Assembly: GCA_963829235.1 (NCBI GenBank) | Contig: CAWHIF010000009.1 | Location: forward strand, 768,135 to 832,134 | Reading direction: 5' to 3' | From: Bog-756 sp963829235 | Lineage (GTDB): Bacteria > Actinomycetota > Acidimicrobiia > Acidimicrobiales > RAAP-2 | Length of the DNA: 64,000 nucleotides | Part shown: piece after piece, positions 46,270-56,049 of the stretch | Numbering within the stretch: the first letter of the stretch is position 1 | Layout: each line of letters starts with the position of its first letter | Made by a program: the position numbers and the translations under genes | The notes under the pieces: generated by a model | Told to the model about the DNA's origin: nothing | Database searches by the model: none | Seen by the model: only the letters and a program-made list of their open reading frames with translations

Positions 46270-47904
46270 TCAGCCTCCCACGGTTGACGTCGCCGCCACC
46301 TGGTCAAGGGTCCGAGCATCGGCCGGTAGCAGGTACCCCTGCTTCACTTCGACGGCGGTAGCCGCATCCCACCTGGTGACGAAGGAGGCATGGGTCGGAT
46401 AGAGGGCGGAGAGCTGGGCCGTGCTGAATGGCACCGTCGTGCCGAGGATGCTGCACAACGTGGCACTGGAGATGGTGGAGGAGTTGCTCGGCTGGGTCCC
46501 GATGGGGGTTGAACCCGGTTGGCCGATACCCGAAAGCCTGGCCACTGGTGCCTGCACCTGGGGGGTCCGGATCCCACCCAGCGCTTCGCCGTTGCGATCG
46601 GTCAGGAAGACATGCCGGTTGTGCGGATCCACCTCGAGACGGGGTGACTGAAGGGGTGCGGTCCCGGTGGTGAGCCAGCGATTGGCTGCCGCCACCGCCG
46701 CCCGGAGTTCATAGGTGTGGGACCCGGCATTCACCGGGGCGGCACAGTCGACGATGCCAGGTATCGGATCGCTCGGCGGGTCGAGCATCGACTGGAAGGC
46801 ATCCCTGTCGGCCACACCGTTGCCGGTATCCGACCGGGCGTAGAGCAGACCGTAGGTGTCGTCGTGGGCGGTTCCAGCCGTCTCCCACTCGCGTAGATAC
46901 GCCGTCGGCGGCTGGCGGGCTGCGAGATAGCCGAGAGCGAGCAGGTCCGTTTCGGTCTCGAAGAGGAAGACCGGCTCATGGAGGTCGGTCCGGATGTAGG
47001 TCGGGGTGGGCGTCGTGATCGTCGCCTGGGGGGCCTGCGACAGGTCCGAGGCATTGCCGCCCCGGCTGTACACGAAGTAACCATCGAAGATTCCCTGCGA
47101 GCGGGACTGGAGGGCGTCGATGTAGGTCACGAGCCGAAACGCCGACTGTGACTCGCCCAGGGCCAGGACGCGCTTCGGGTCCAACCCCCCGAGGATCCGC
47201 GATCCCGATGTCTGGAGGGCTCGGCCTGCCTGCTGGTAGATGCTGTACGAGTAGCTGTCACCCGGATGGTGCAGGGAGCCGTAACGGGCGGGGTCCGACT
47301 GCCTGAGGCCGCTCTTGCCGTCAACGGCGGCGATCGAGCCGGCCTGACCATTGATCCCTCCGGCTTGCGCGTCCACGCCGACGTAGGCCATCCCCTCCCG
47401 GATCATTTGGACATGGGCATTCAGCCATGCCGCCGGAGCGTCGATACCCGCAGTCACATTGAGCCACTCCACGACGACGGTGCCGTCGAAACGCTTGGGG
47501 TCGATGGGCCGATAGACGACGATCCGGGTCTTGTACGGAGCGGTCGTCGCCGGTTTTACGACCCATCGGCCGTTCTTTGAGAGAGGGGTTGCGCTGGTGT
47601 AGGAGGTGGCCGTTCCGGACAGGAAGAACTCGGACTGCTCGTAACCGACCTGGGATGGGGGGAACAGTGTGGAACCCAGGAACGAGATCCCACTGCTCGG
47701 GAGGATCGGACCCTGGATGGCGGGGGACGGCACCGGGGCCACGGGCGTCGCCGGCGTCGCTCCGGGTGTGGTTCCGCAGCCGGCGAAGACGGACACGGAG
47801 AGGCACACCACCACCGCTCCCAGGCAGCGGGCCGTCTTCCGCCGGCGACTCGACCCTCGGTCCACGCTGACTCCCCCACGATGCGTTTTGGCAGATCCTG
47901 ACAT
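46270..47904 (-). CDS. Lipoprotein alpha/beta hydrolase (Abhydrolase_10-like)
   Basis: The protein starts with an Arg-rich head and a lipoprotein signal (AVVVCLSVSVFAGCG), so it is probably anchored outside the membrane by the lipobox cysteine. The body matches the alpha/beta-hydrolase domain seen in secreted actinobacterial esterases of unknown role: RIVVYRPIDPKRFDGTVVVEWLNVT, GVDAQAGGI, and the nucleophile elbow VLALGESQSAFRLVTY near residue 255. At 544 residues it is full length. Substrate unknown. It converges on the ClpX-finger gene. Confidence 0.8.
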   Translation of the reverse strand: MSGSAKTHRGGVSVDRGSSRRRKTARCLGAVVVCLSVSVFAGCGTTPGATPATPVAPVPSPAIQGPILPSSGISFLGSTLFPPSQVGYEQSEFFLSGTATSYTSATPLSKNGRWVVKPATTAPYKTRIVVYRPIDPKRFDGTVVVEWLNVTAGIDAPAAWLNAHVQMIREGMAYVGVDAQAGGINGQAGSIAAVDGKSGLRQSDPARYGSLHHPGDSYSYSIYQQAGRALQTSGSRILGGLDPKRVLALGESQSAFRLVTYIDALQSRSQGIFDGYFVYSRGGNASDLSQAPQATITTPTPTYIRTDLHEPVFLFETETDLLALGYLAARQPPTAYLREWETAGTAHDDTYGLLYARSDTGNGVADRDAFQSMLDPPSDPIPGIVDCAAPVNAGSHTYELRAAVAAANRWLTTGTAPLQSPRLEVDPHNRHVFLTDRNGEALGGIRTPQVQAPVARLSGIGQPGSTPIGTQPSNSSTISSATLCSILGTTVPFSTAQLSALYPTHASFVTRWDAATAVEVKQGYLLPADARTLDQVAATSTVGG

Positions 47905-48062
47905 TGAAGTCTTAACGTGTCAACCACTCGCCACTGGACCGATCGTCGCTGGTGGGGACGGCGTTCTGCGAGCCGCCCGGGCGCGCTCCGGACGCGTCCA
48001 CCCCATCAACTGGGAGTCGATGACGTCGATCGATCAACGGGGCCTCCGACGGGCGAATAGTG

Positions 48063-48091
48063 CTAAAGGTCGACTGACGCAGGACCGATCG
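48063..48091 (+). promoter_or_regulatory. Sigma-28/WhiG-like promoter of the FIST operon
   Basis: CTAAAG (48063-48068) and ACCGATCG (48084-48091) are spaced like the sigma-D/FliA/WhiG consensus TAAA-N16-GCCGATAA. The -10 ends eight bases before the ATG at 48099, so the transcript would be nearly leaderless. A flagellar or WhiG-type sigma factor is not in the window. Confidence 0.5.
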
Positions 48092-48098
48092 AATACCT

Positions 48099-49292
48099 AT
48101 GTCCTTCAGTCCGGCATTCGCACCCGCACGAACGGCGACCCAGTGGACCGGAACGGGCAGATCAGCCGACCCCGATGGCCGGCGGGCGGGCAAGCAGGCC
48201 GCGACCGAGGCCCTCGTCGGGGACGATCCAAAGCTCCTGGTTGTGTTCGCCAGCGACGTCTACGACCTCGGCGCACTGCTCGGTGGCGTTGCCGACGTTT
48301 CGCAGGGGACTCCGGTCATCGGATGCTCGACTGCCGGAGAAATCGCCACTGGCGGACCGGGGACGGATGGGGTGGTGGTCATGGCCCTCGGCGGGCCAGG
48401 CTTCTCCGTCGCCACCGCCGCGGCCAGCGCCGATACGACCGGGTTACGCGGAGCCAGCGCCGAAGTCGCGGCGAGCGTCGCCGATCTGGGTCCGTGCCCA
48501 CACAAGGTGCAGTTGCTGCTGAGCGACGGACTCGGGGGCGACCAGCAGGAAGTGGTGAGGGGCGCGTTTGGCGTGCTGGGCGCCGAAATCCCTCTTATCG
48601 GTGGCTGCGCCGGTGACGGCCTCAAGATGCAACGCACATTCCAGTTTTTCGGCAGCTCGGTGCTCGAGCACTCCGTGGTAGGCGCGGCGATCGGGTCGGA
48701 AGGTCCGATCGGGATCGGGGTGAAGCACGGATGGCGCACCGTCGGAGAGCCCATGGTGGTCACCGCCAGCGCCGACAACCGCGTCGTGACCCTCGACGAT
48801 CAGCCGGCGCTGGAGGCCTACCTCAGGCGCCTCGATGCGCCCCAGGACGTGCAGGGGGACGCGGCCGCGTTCACCCGCTTCGCCATGACCCACCCCCTCG
48901 GGCTGAGTCGTCGAGGCGGCGACGAAGTCCGCTTCGTCGCCGGTGGGGACTTCGCCGACGGCACTTTGAACTGCATCGCGGCCGTACCCCAGGGGAGCAT
49001 GGTCAGGATCATGGAGGGCGACAGCGACTCAGTACTTCAGGCGACCGACGTGGCATGCGAACAGGCGTTGGCCGAGCTCGGCGGGAGAGCCCCCTTGGGA
49101 CTCCTGGCCTTCGACTGCATCGCTCGGAAAGGAGTGCTCGGCGACGACGGGACCGTGGCCGAGGTGGGAAGGATCGCCGATCACGCCTCCGGCGCGCCGG
49201 TCACGGGGTTCTACACCTACGGCGAGATCGCCCGCACCCGCGGCGTGAGCGGATTCCACAACCAGACCCTTGTCGTGGTGGCCTTCGGTTGA
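48099..49292 (+). CDS. FIST domain sensory protein
   Basis: A cytoplasmic FIST_N plus FIST_C protein. FIST_N covers VVFASDVYDLGALLGGVADVSQGTPVIGCSTAGEI; FIST_C ends in GAPVTGFYTYGEIARTRGVSGFHNQTLVVVAFG. The highly conserved G-C-S-T-A-G-E and F-Y-T-Y-G-E-I motifs are both intact. FIST proteins are thought to sense small ligands, probably amino acids, and feed signalling proteins. The following GGDEF-EAL gene starts eight bases later, so the pair is likely one signalling unit. At 397 residues it is complete. Confidence 0.88.
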   Translation: MSFSPAFAPARTATQWTGTGRSADPDGRRAGKQAATEALVGDDPKLLVVFASDVYDLGALLGGVADVSQGTPVIGCSTAGEIATGGPGTDGVVVMALGGPGFSVATAAASADTTGLRGASAEVAASVADLGPCPHKVQLLLSDGLGGDQQEVVRGAFGVLGAEIPLIGGCAGDGLKMQRTFQFFGSSVLEHSVVGAAIGSEGPIGIGVKHGWRTVGEPMVVTASADNRVVTLDDQPALEAYLRRLDAPQDVQGDAAAFTRFAMTHPLGLSRRGGDEVRFVAGGDFADGTLNCIAAVPQGSMVRIMEGDSDSVLQATDVACEQALAELGGRAPLGLLAFDCIARKGVLGDDGTVAEVGRIADHASGAPVTGFYTYGEIARTRGVSGFHNQTLVVVAFG

Positions 49293-49299
49293 CGATTTG

Positions 49300-51619
49300 A
49301 TGGACTCTTCGAACTGGGCGACGCAGCAGCTCGCAGCCTTCCTCACCGTGCTCACCGGCGCGGCGGACGAGCACGAGGCCGTTGTCCATGCTCTCGAGCG
49401 TCTGGCCGAGTCGTCTGAAGCGGACGCCGGCGCATTCGTAACAGGGGGTCACGTCACCTCGTCGCTCGGATGGGCCCTCGGCAGTGCGCCTGAGCCTGAA
49501 ATCGTCGCCGTGGCCAAAAGCGAAGGGGCGACCATTGACCTGGCCGGGGTGGGACGGTGCGAGACCGTCGCCATTCCAGTCGATCGCGACAAAGACACCA
49601 CCATCGTCCTGGTCCGATCTGTCGATGCCTTCACGACCGAGGAAGTAGGTCTTCTGCGGAGCATGGCTCGCGTCCTGGCCCTGGCTCTCCGCCTGCTCGG
49701 GACAGTGGCCAGCGAGCGCAGACAGGCCGCCCTGAACCACGAACTCGTCCTCTCTCTCCGGGAGCGACAAGCACTGCTGGAGCGGCTCTCCCAGATCCAG
49801 CACCAGATTACGTCGCGGTCCTCCCTCCAGGTGGTCCTCGACGCCGTGACCGCGGGAGCGGCCGAATTCCTCGGAGAGGGAACCGTGGCGCTGCAGCTGA
49901 TCGACGATTGCGACCCCGACACGATGATCACCGTCTCGGCGGTCGGCATTTCTCCCGACGATGCCGACCTCCGTCGCGTTCCTCTCAGGGCCGGCATCGG
50001 AGGGCGGGCTGTTATCGAGAACCGTCCCTGTACCGACGAGCGCTTTCAGGGCTTCGGGGTGGCCATCGGCGCACCGGGCCAGGCCAATTCGGTCTGCTGT
50101 TGCCGCGCCGGTGCATCGGGAGGGCCAGCCCGTCGGCAGTCTGATCGTTGCTTCGCGTCGACCTGACGGCGGGTACCTACAGCGGGCGCAAGAGGTTGCG
50201 ATCGCGTTTGCAGATCACGCCAGTCTCGCGCTGAACGACGCTCGGACCGTCCAGGCCATGAAGAGAGCTCTTGACGATGCCACGCACCAGGCCATGCACG
50301 ACGAGCTCACCGGCCTCCCCAACCGCGCCTGCTTCTTCGACCGCACGGACCAGGCTCTGCGTCAGGCGGCCCGGGACGGTAGCTGCACCGCCGTCCTGCT
50401 CTTCGACCTGAACCGGTTCAAGGAGATCAACGACACGCTCGGCCACAAGTACGGGGATCGGGTGTTGCGGGAAGTGGGCCCAAGGATCAACCAGGGCCTT
50501 CGGGACGGTGACACACTGGCCCGGCTGGGCGGCGATGAGTTCTGCGTCCTGCTCCCACGGATCGAAGGCCGCGGAGCAGCCCTTCAAGTTGCCGAACGGA
50601 TCATCAGCCTCCTGGAGGAGCCCTTTGACATCGAAGGAATGACGATGGATGTGGCCGCCAGTTGCGGCATCGCCATCGCCCCGAAGGATGGGGACAGCGC
50701 CGACATGCTTCTGCAGCGCTCTGACGTGGCCATGTATGTGGCCAAGGACACCCACGAGGACATTGTCGTCTATGACGACGAGCTCAACATCAACACGCGT
50801 GAGCGCCTCGCTCTCCTGGGCGAGCTCCGGACAGCCATCGCCAAGGAGCAGTTCGTGCTCTACTACCAGCCGAAGGTCACCCTCGATTCCGGCCGGATCG
50901 AGGGAGTCGAGGCGCTGATTCGGTGGCAGCATCCGACGAAGGGACTCGTGCCCCCCATCGAATTCATCTCCTTGGCGGAGCACACCGGGCTCATCAAGCC
51001 CCTGACCACCTGGGTACTCGATACCGCGCTGCGGCAACTGCGCTGCTGGCGGGACGAAGGCGGATACTCTGCCCTCCGCGATCTGTCGATGGCTGTCAAC
51101 CTTTCCGCCCGGAGCCTGCTGGACGACAACTTCCCAACTGAGGTCGTGGCTGCACTTGATCGCTGGCACGTCCCCGCCGGCCTGCTCGAGCTCGAAATCA
51201 CCGAGACCACGATCATGGCCGATCCTTCGAGAGCTCACCGGATCCTGGCGGAGCTTGCCGCCGCCGGGGTCACGTTGTCGATCGACGACTTCGGGACCGG
51301 GTATTCCTCGCTCGCATACCTGAAGAATCTCCCGGTCAACCAGCTCAAGATCGACCGATCGTTTGTCATGCAAATGCATCAAGACCTCAATGATGCGGTC
51401 ATCGTGCGGTCGGTGATCGACCTCGGACACAATCTCGGTCTGCGCACCGTGGCCGAGGGAATCGAGGATGCAAGAACCCGGGATGAGCTCACGAGCCTCG
51501 GGTGCGACAGCGGCCAGGGCTATCTCCTGGCCAGACCGATGCCGTCCGAAGACATCGGTGACTGGATCCGGGATCAGGGTGAGGCCTACCGGGCAGGACA
51601 CCTGACCACGCAACGTTGA
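49300..51619 (+). CDS. GAF-GGDEF-EAL cyclic-di-GMP protein, frameshifted
   Basis: A bifunctional-type signalling protein. The N-terminal region and a GAF domain (about 160-290, QITSRSSLQVVLDAVTAGAAEFLGEG) lead to a GGDEF domain whose active site ARLGGDEFCVLLPR is intact near residue 410. An EAL domain follows with intact EALIRWQHP near 536 and DDFGTGYSSLAYLKNLP. Both diguanylate cyclase and phosphodiesterase activity are therefore possible. Near 50095 one extra T breaks the GAF/linker; removing it joins APGQANSV to AVAAPVHREGQPVGSLIVAS, a 772-residue protein. ATG 49300 has a weak ribosome site and follows the FIST stop closely. Confidence 0.85.
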
Positions 51620-52025
51620 GCAGGGTCGGGGCCAGTTGAACTTTTTCCTCAAGGTCGGGTGCCGTCGTGCCGATGGGGTGGTGAGGTTGAGTGTCCATCC
51701 GTCAGTTCCATCCCCCCATTGACCCCGGGCAGTTCAACCTGTTCGTCACCCCGTCGAGGGCGGATCCGCCACCGCACTCCGGGTCTGACGCCAGGCCCCC
51801 TATCCCTTCGGGGATAGAGGGCCGAACGGACCCCGGATCCGCACGAAGGTCCCCGGACCCACCGGACCGGCGTCCCGTGAGAGGCTCCGAGCGCGACGTT
51901 CCAGCCGCCGTCGGTCGGGCGCCACGGTGCCCGGGTCTGGAGTCCGGTCAGCCGCCCGTCAGCTGCGGGTACTTCCCGACGATGAACGAGGTCCATGGGG
52001 CGGGCCTCGGTGGTGTGTTCGGCAT
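51620..52025. other. Gene-free stretch
   Basis: Frames are open on both strands but show no family pattern, so I do not call a gene. The main feature is a strong stem-loop at 51794-51823. GTTGAACT near 51638 recurs inverted near 51731 as AGTTCAAC; this may be coincidence. Confidence 0.35.
51794..51823. terminator. Strong stem-loop with a C(TTCG)G tetraloop
   Basis: GGCCCCCTATCCC (51794-51806) pairs with GGGATAGAGGGCC (51811-51823), 13 base pairs with one mismatch, closed by the very stable TTCG tetraloop. There is no T-tract. It lies between the GGDEF-EAL gene and a convergent VOC gene, so a bidirectional transcription end or mRNA-protecting structure is plausible. Confidence 0.55.
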
Positions 52026-52496
52026 TCACGCGGACCCGTCGCCGGACGTGGCCGACGGCCACCGAGCTGGTGACCAGTCCCCGTCCGGGTCCGTCGTTTG
52101 ACCCACTTCGATCAGGTGGCCATCGGGGTCGCGGATATAGCAACGGATCTCATACTGGTGCTGCTTCGGAGGCGTCAGGAATTGAGCACCCCGGGCACTC
52201 CATTCGGCGTACACGGCCTCGATGTCTTTGACCCGGATATTGAGGAAACTGCTGACCCGGTCGGGATCGCGCGGCGTCTCCAGAGTGACTGCGGGCTTGT
52301 CGTCGGTGGGGCCTCCGCCGACATTGATGACGATCCAGCTGTTGGATAGCTTGACATTGACCGGTCCTTTGTCGGTTCCTTGGAAGGCCACCTCGCCCCC
52401 CAGTACTTCGGTGTAGAAGCGCCTTGAGCGCTCGACGTCGTCCGACACGATGAAGTGGGTCAGCAGAATTTCCTCTGCCGGCGGGACTTCGGCCAT
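52026..52496 (-). CDS. VOC (glyoxalase/bleomycin-resistance) family protein
   Basis: A 156-residue vicinal-oxygen-chelate protein. ILLTHFIVSDDVERSRRFYTEVLGGEVAF is the first beta-alpha-beta module; FLNIRVKDIEAVYAEWSARGAQFLTPPK and YIRDPDGHLIEVGQ form the second, with the usual metal-ligand Glu. The ATG at 52496 follows GGAGGTG. Substrate unknown; many are antibiotic- or electrophile-protection proteins. Confidence 0.85.
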   Translation of the reverse strand: MAEVPPAEEILLTHFIVSDDVERSRRFYTEVLGGEVAFQGTDKGPVNVKLSNSWIVINVGGGPTDDKPAVTLETPRDPDRVSSFLNIRVKDIEAVYAEWSARGAQFLTPPKQHQYEIRCYIRDPDGHLIEVGQTTDPDGDWSPARWPSATSGDGSA

Positions 52497-52773
52497 CTCG
52501 ACACCTCCACTGGTTGGGTCGCACGCGCCGCGTGCGACGAAGAGCCTGCTTACGATCGTGCGATGCACACGATCGAACTCTACCCATCGTGCCACCCGGG
52601 GCCTGATCCCTGCCGGGCGAGTGTCGTGATCTCCTCAGGAGGTCCGCCCCCGGCGTCGGGTCATTGGCCGTCGCAATCGGCTGCAGAATAGTCGGTGGTC
52701 ACCGCATTCATGGACTGTCACTCAGCCAATGGAGGCGAAGCGGAATTCACCGTCTAGCCTTGGCGCGAGGTGA

Positions 52774-54252
52774 GTGATGGAGCTGATCCCAGCGGTTGAC
52801 ATGAGCGAGGTCCGTTTCGACGACACGGGCGACGTGGTCGTCGTCGGTCTGGGCGCTGCGGGCGCCTCGGCGGTCATAGGGGCGCGGCAGGCGGGTGCGG
52901 ACGTACTGGCCGTCGAACGCGGCGGAGGACCGGGAGGGACGTCCGCTTCTTCCGGCGGCCTCATCTATCTCGGAGGCGGCACGTCTCTCCAGAGCGCCTG
53001 CGGCTTCCAGGACTCGCCGGCGAACATGGCGGCGTTCCTCCGGGCCGCTCTTGGCCCCGACGTCGACGAAGATCGCGTGGACGCCTATTGCGAGGGCTCG
53101 CCGGAACACTGTGACTGGTTGGTCTCGATCGGCGTGCCCTTCCGGGCGTCATTCTGCGGCGAGCCGAACCGCGAATCGGCGGATGACGCCGGGCTGCTCT
53201 TCAGTGGCGGTGAGGACACTTACCCATTTGACGAACTCGCGGTCCCGGTACCGCGAGGCCACAAGCCGCAGTGTGTCGACTCTGCCGGCGGCTTCCTCAT
53301 GGAGCGCCTCAGTGCGGCCATATCGACCAGCGGCGCCCGCGTGGTGGCCGACGCCGGTGCGGAGGCGCTGGTCGTCGACAGCGGGGACGTCGTCGGCTTG
53401 CTCGTGAGGACCGATGACGGACCCCGTGCCATCCGGGCCCGTGGCGGGGTGGTCCTCGCCACCGGCGGTTTCATCCAGAATGAGGCGATGGTGGCCGAGC
53501 ATTGCCCCCTGGCCCACGTCCCGGACCCGGCCTGGCGGATCGGCACCCCGAACGACGACGGCCGCGGGATCCGCATGGGTCTGGGCGCTGGCGCCGCGGC
53601 GACCAGACTCGACTCCTTCGAGTGCGCGCTGCCCCTCGGACCTCCCCACCGGCTCGCACGGGGAATCCTCGTCAACCGCGCCGGTGAGCGATTCATCAAT
53701 GAGGATGCCTACACCGGTCGCATCGGGCTCCATGCCCTGCGCGACCACGACGGTTTCGTCCACATGATCACCGACGATGTGATCCACGAGCCGAACCCGA
53801 TCGGACTCCGGATCGCCTTTGCCGCCGCCACCCCGGAGGAGCTGGCCGTCGATATCGGGGTACCGCCGGACGCGCTGGCTCGCACAGTGGGCGAGTACAA
53901 CGAGGCCGCCACCCGCGGTGACGACCCGGCGTTCCACAAGCGGGCGCCCTTCCTGCAGGCCATCGGGGTGCCGCCGGCGAGCGGCATCGGCGCCATCGAC
54001 CTGCGCGTCGACCACGGCGCGATCTACGCGACCTTCACGCTCGGCGGTCTCGTCACAGACCCCGATGGCGCCGCGCTCGACAGCGAGGATCGTCGGATCT
54101 CGGGGCTCTACGCTGTCGGCCGGACCGCCGCCAGCCTTGCGGCCCACCACTACGTCAGCGGTATCAGCCTCGGCGACGGTTCGTACTTCGGCCGACGCGC
54201 CGGCCACCACGCCGCAGCCCGGGCTCGAGCGGACCGCTCCTCACTCCACTAG
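52774..54252 (+). CDS. FAD-binding dehydrogenase (fumarate reductase/ketosteroid dehydrogenase type)
   Basis: A flavoprotein with the FAD loop VVVVGLGAAGASAVIGARQAGADVLAVERGGGPGGTSASSGGL at residues 20-65, and the C-terminal LYAVGRTAASLAAHHYVSGISLGDGSYFGRRAGHHAA. This layout is that of fumarate-reductase-like flavoproteins, which include 3-ketosteroid dehydrogenases. ATGGFIQNEAMV and GERFINEDAYTG are further conserved blocks. At 492 residues it is complete. The start is GTG 52774 or ATG 52777, both after GAGGTGA. Substrate not shown by the neighbours. Confidence 0.85.
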   Translation: MMELIPAVDMSEVRFDDTGDVVVVGLGAAGASAVIGARQAGADVLAVERGGGPGGTSASSGGLIYLGGGTSLQSACGFQDSPANMAAFLRAALGPDVDEDRVDAYCEGSPEHCDWLVSIGVPFRASFCGEPNRESADDAGLLFSGGEDTYPFDELAVPVPRGHKPQCVDSAGGFLMERLSAAISTSGARVVADAGAEALVVDSGDVVGLLVRTDDGPRAIRARGGVVLATGGFIQNEAMVAEHCPLAHVPDPAWRIGTPNDDGRGIRMGLGAGAAATRLDSFECALPLGPPHRLARGILVNRAGERFINEDAYTGRIGLHALRDHDGFVHMITDDVIHEPNPIGLRIAFAAATPEELAVDIGVPPDALARTVGEYNEAATRGDDPAFHKRAPFLQAIGVPPASGIGAIDLRVDHGAIYATFTLGGLVTDPDGAALDSEDRRISGLYAVGRTAASLAAHHYVSGISLGDGSYFGRRAGHHAAARARADRSSLH

Positions 54253-54409
54253 GTGTTCCACCCGACGAGGCCGTGGCGGCCGCGGCATCGAGCAGTGGGT
54301 GCGATCGCCGAACTCCGAACGGCATCGGAAATGGCAACCGATCTCCGACGAGCGCCATCACCTCGTCACCGGGGCCACCCGGCTGGAAGAGTGGTCGCCA
54401 CCCCGACGG

Positions 54410-54808
54410 TCAGGAGAGGATCTTGGCCTTCTGGGCCTCGAACTCGGCATCAGTGAGCACGCCCTGGGCCTTCAGGTCGGCCAGCTTGGCCAGCTGGTCG
54501 GCGCTGTTGCCGCCGGAGGTCCCCGCCGCCTGCTTCACGTAGTTGTCGAAGGCCTTCTGCTGGGCCTCGGCGGCCTGCTCGGCCCGCTCGTGCATCTTGC
54601 CGCCGCGGGCAATCAGGTAGACGAGGATGCCGAGGAAGGGAAGGACGATCACGAAGATGATCCACAGGGCCTTGGCGCCGCCGCCCATGTCCCGACTGCG
54701 GAAGATGTCCCCGAAGATGACGATGAGCAGCCAGAACCAGATCAAGAACACGAAGAGCCCCAGCATGGTGCCGAACAGGTCGGCTAGCGGGTAGGTGTAG
54801 GCAAGCAT
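54410..54808 (-). CDS. Membrane protein with PLDc_N-like helices and SHOCT domain
   Basis: The 132-residue protein has two transmembrane helices (GLFVFLIWFWLLIVIF and ALWIIFVIVLPFLGILVYLIA), the PLDc_N arrangement, then a coiled polar region and a C-terminal SHOCT motif (QLAKLADLKAQGVLTDAEFEAQKAKIL). This architecture is widespread in actinobacteria; SHOCT is thought to mediate oligomerisation. Function unknown. Confidence 0.85.
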   Translation of the reverse strand: MLAYTYPLADLFGTMLGLFVFLIWFWLLIVIFGDIFRSRDMGGGAKALWIIFVIVLPFLGILVYLIARGGKMHERAEQAAEAQQKAFDNYVKQAAGTSGGNSADQLAKLADLKAQGVLTDAEFEAQKAKILS

Positions 54809-55048
54809 CGGTAACTCCTCCTTGGTGGCTTGATATTTTGTCCGATTTTCTCGTGCACCGAGCCTCCGCCGACCGGTCCGATCTTGCGGTCAACTCCGCA
54901 GAGCGTAAGTCCGGGCATGTGATGCCGATGCGCGCAGCAGGCTACAACGAAGTCCTGTGCCCTTGCTGCATGATCCCTCCGGGCAGTCACCGAGAAGACT
55001 CGAATCACCCTTGGTCGGTGGGAAACATTGGCTGGGCGAGGCAAACCG

Positions 55049-55568
55049 CTACGCAGGAAATCGATCGAGTCGACCCGCGATTGCGGCAAGACAGTCGAGA
55101 AGGGCACGCTGCTGACGGCGGTCCAACGTGCTGATGAGCTCTTCCTCGAATCGATGGACTTCAGGCAGCACATGCTTTACGAGATCTCGCCCTGCATCTG
55201 TAAGGGAAACGAGTCGCATCCGACCATCTGAACCATGAGCGGCACTGGTAACCAGTCCGAGCCGCTCGAGGGTTTTGAGAATGCCCGTGACAGTCGGCCG
55301 CGTGACGACCATCCGCTTTGCGACCACGGACGGAGGAATCGGCTCGCCGGCCCCAGCCAGGACAGTGAGTGCATTGAAGCCCGTGTACGACGGGACCCCG
55401 AACCGATCCAGGAGCCGGTCCAGTTCCGCCAGCATCGACACCGCGAACGCGGCCGAGGTTCAAGAAGCACTCGGTCGCCAGCGCCGAGGCCCCGGGAAAC
55501 TCCTTTTCGAATTGGCCAGGAACCTGGACAAGCGGTCCCTCGCGTTGCTTCGGCGTTTTGGTTGACAT
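55049..55568 (-). CDS. MarR family transcriptional regulator, frameshifted
   Basis: A winged-helix regulator. From the ATG at 55568 the first helices read QFEKEFPGASALATECFLNLGRV. An extra base near 55445 then shifts the frame; removing it gives AVSMLAELDRLLDRFGVPSYTGFNALTVL and the DNA-binding part PIPPSVVAKRMVVTRPTVTGILKTLERLGLV with the wing SAAHGSDGRMRLVSLTDAG. The restored protein has 172 residues, typical for MarR. A GGTTACGAACC palindrome lies 19 bases upstream of the start. Target unknown. Confidence 0.8.
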
Positions 55569-55586
55569 CCATCCCCAGGGTAGTTA

Positions 55587-55597
55587 GGTTACGAACC
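55587..55597. promoter_or_regulatory. Palindrome upstream of marR
   Basis: GGTT-ACG-AACC, a perfect 4-3-4 inverted repeat, lies 19-29 bases upstream of the marR start. It is a candidate autoregulatory site, but it is short enough to occur by chance. Confidence 0.35.
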
Positions 55598-55791
55598 ACT
55601 TTTCGTGGGCGTGCGAACGACGCCACTTCCTCCTACTCAGCACGTGAGGCGAGCCGGCATTTGCGAGCCACGTTTCGAAGGGTGGCGAGGGAACCTCCCC
55701 TTGTTCCCGAAATTTTGGAATTCATCCAGGATGACCGTGCTGTCTCGAGGAGGTCGGCACACTTCCATGTTGTCGAAAGGACGGACCCAGG

Positions 55792-55965
55792 GTGGCTACC
55801 CCGGCTATCGATCCGCTGCGCCCACCCGAGGGTGCACCGAACGTTCTGCTCAGCGTGCTGGACGATGTGGGCTTTGGAGCCTCGACCGCCTTCGGCGGCC
55901 CGTGCGACACCCCCACGGCCATCTCTCCCGAAGAGCGCTGGTGGGTCTCCATGGCCCGCCAGTAG
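55792..55965 (+). pseudogene. Arylsulfatase N-terminal remnant
   Basis: The frame reads PAIDPLRPPEGAPNVLL, SVLDDVGFGASTAFGGP and CDTPTAISPEERW before a stop. PPEGAPNVLL-LDDVGFG-FGGP-DTPT is the metal-binding N terminus of arylsulfatases (sulfatase family, about 780 residues). Only some 57 residues remain; the Cys/Ser modification motif and everything after it are missing. Flanking DNA shows no remaining sulfatase sequence. Confidence 0.7.
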
Positions 55966-56049
55966 ACACAGTGGCAGGTCGAACGCGGCGGAGGGTCCGC
56001 TGGTGACAGGAGGGGAACAGACCGACCGACCCGGATCCGGACGCGCCCA

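Noticed and set aside
51649..52143. Possible genes on both strands after the GGDEF-EAL gene
   Set aside because: Both translations are Pro/Arg-rich with no recognisable domain, and the strands overlap each other and a strong hairpin.
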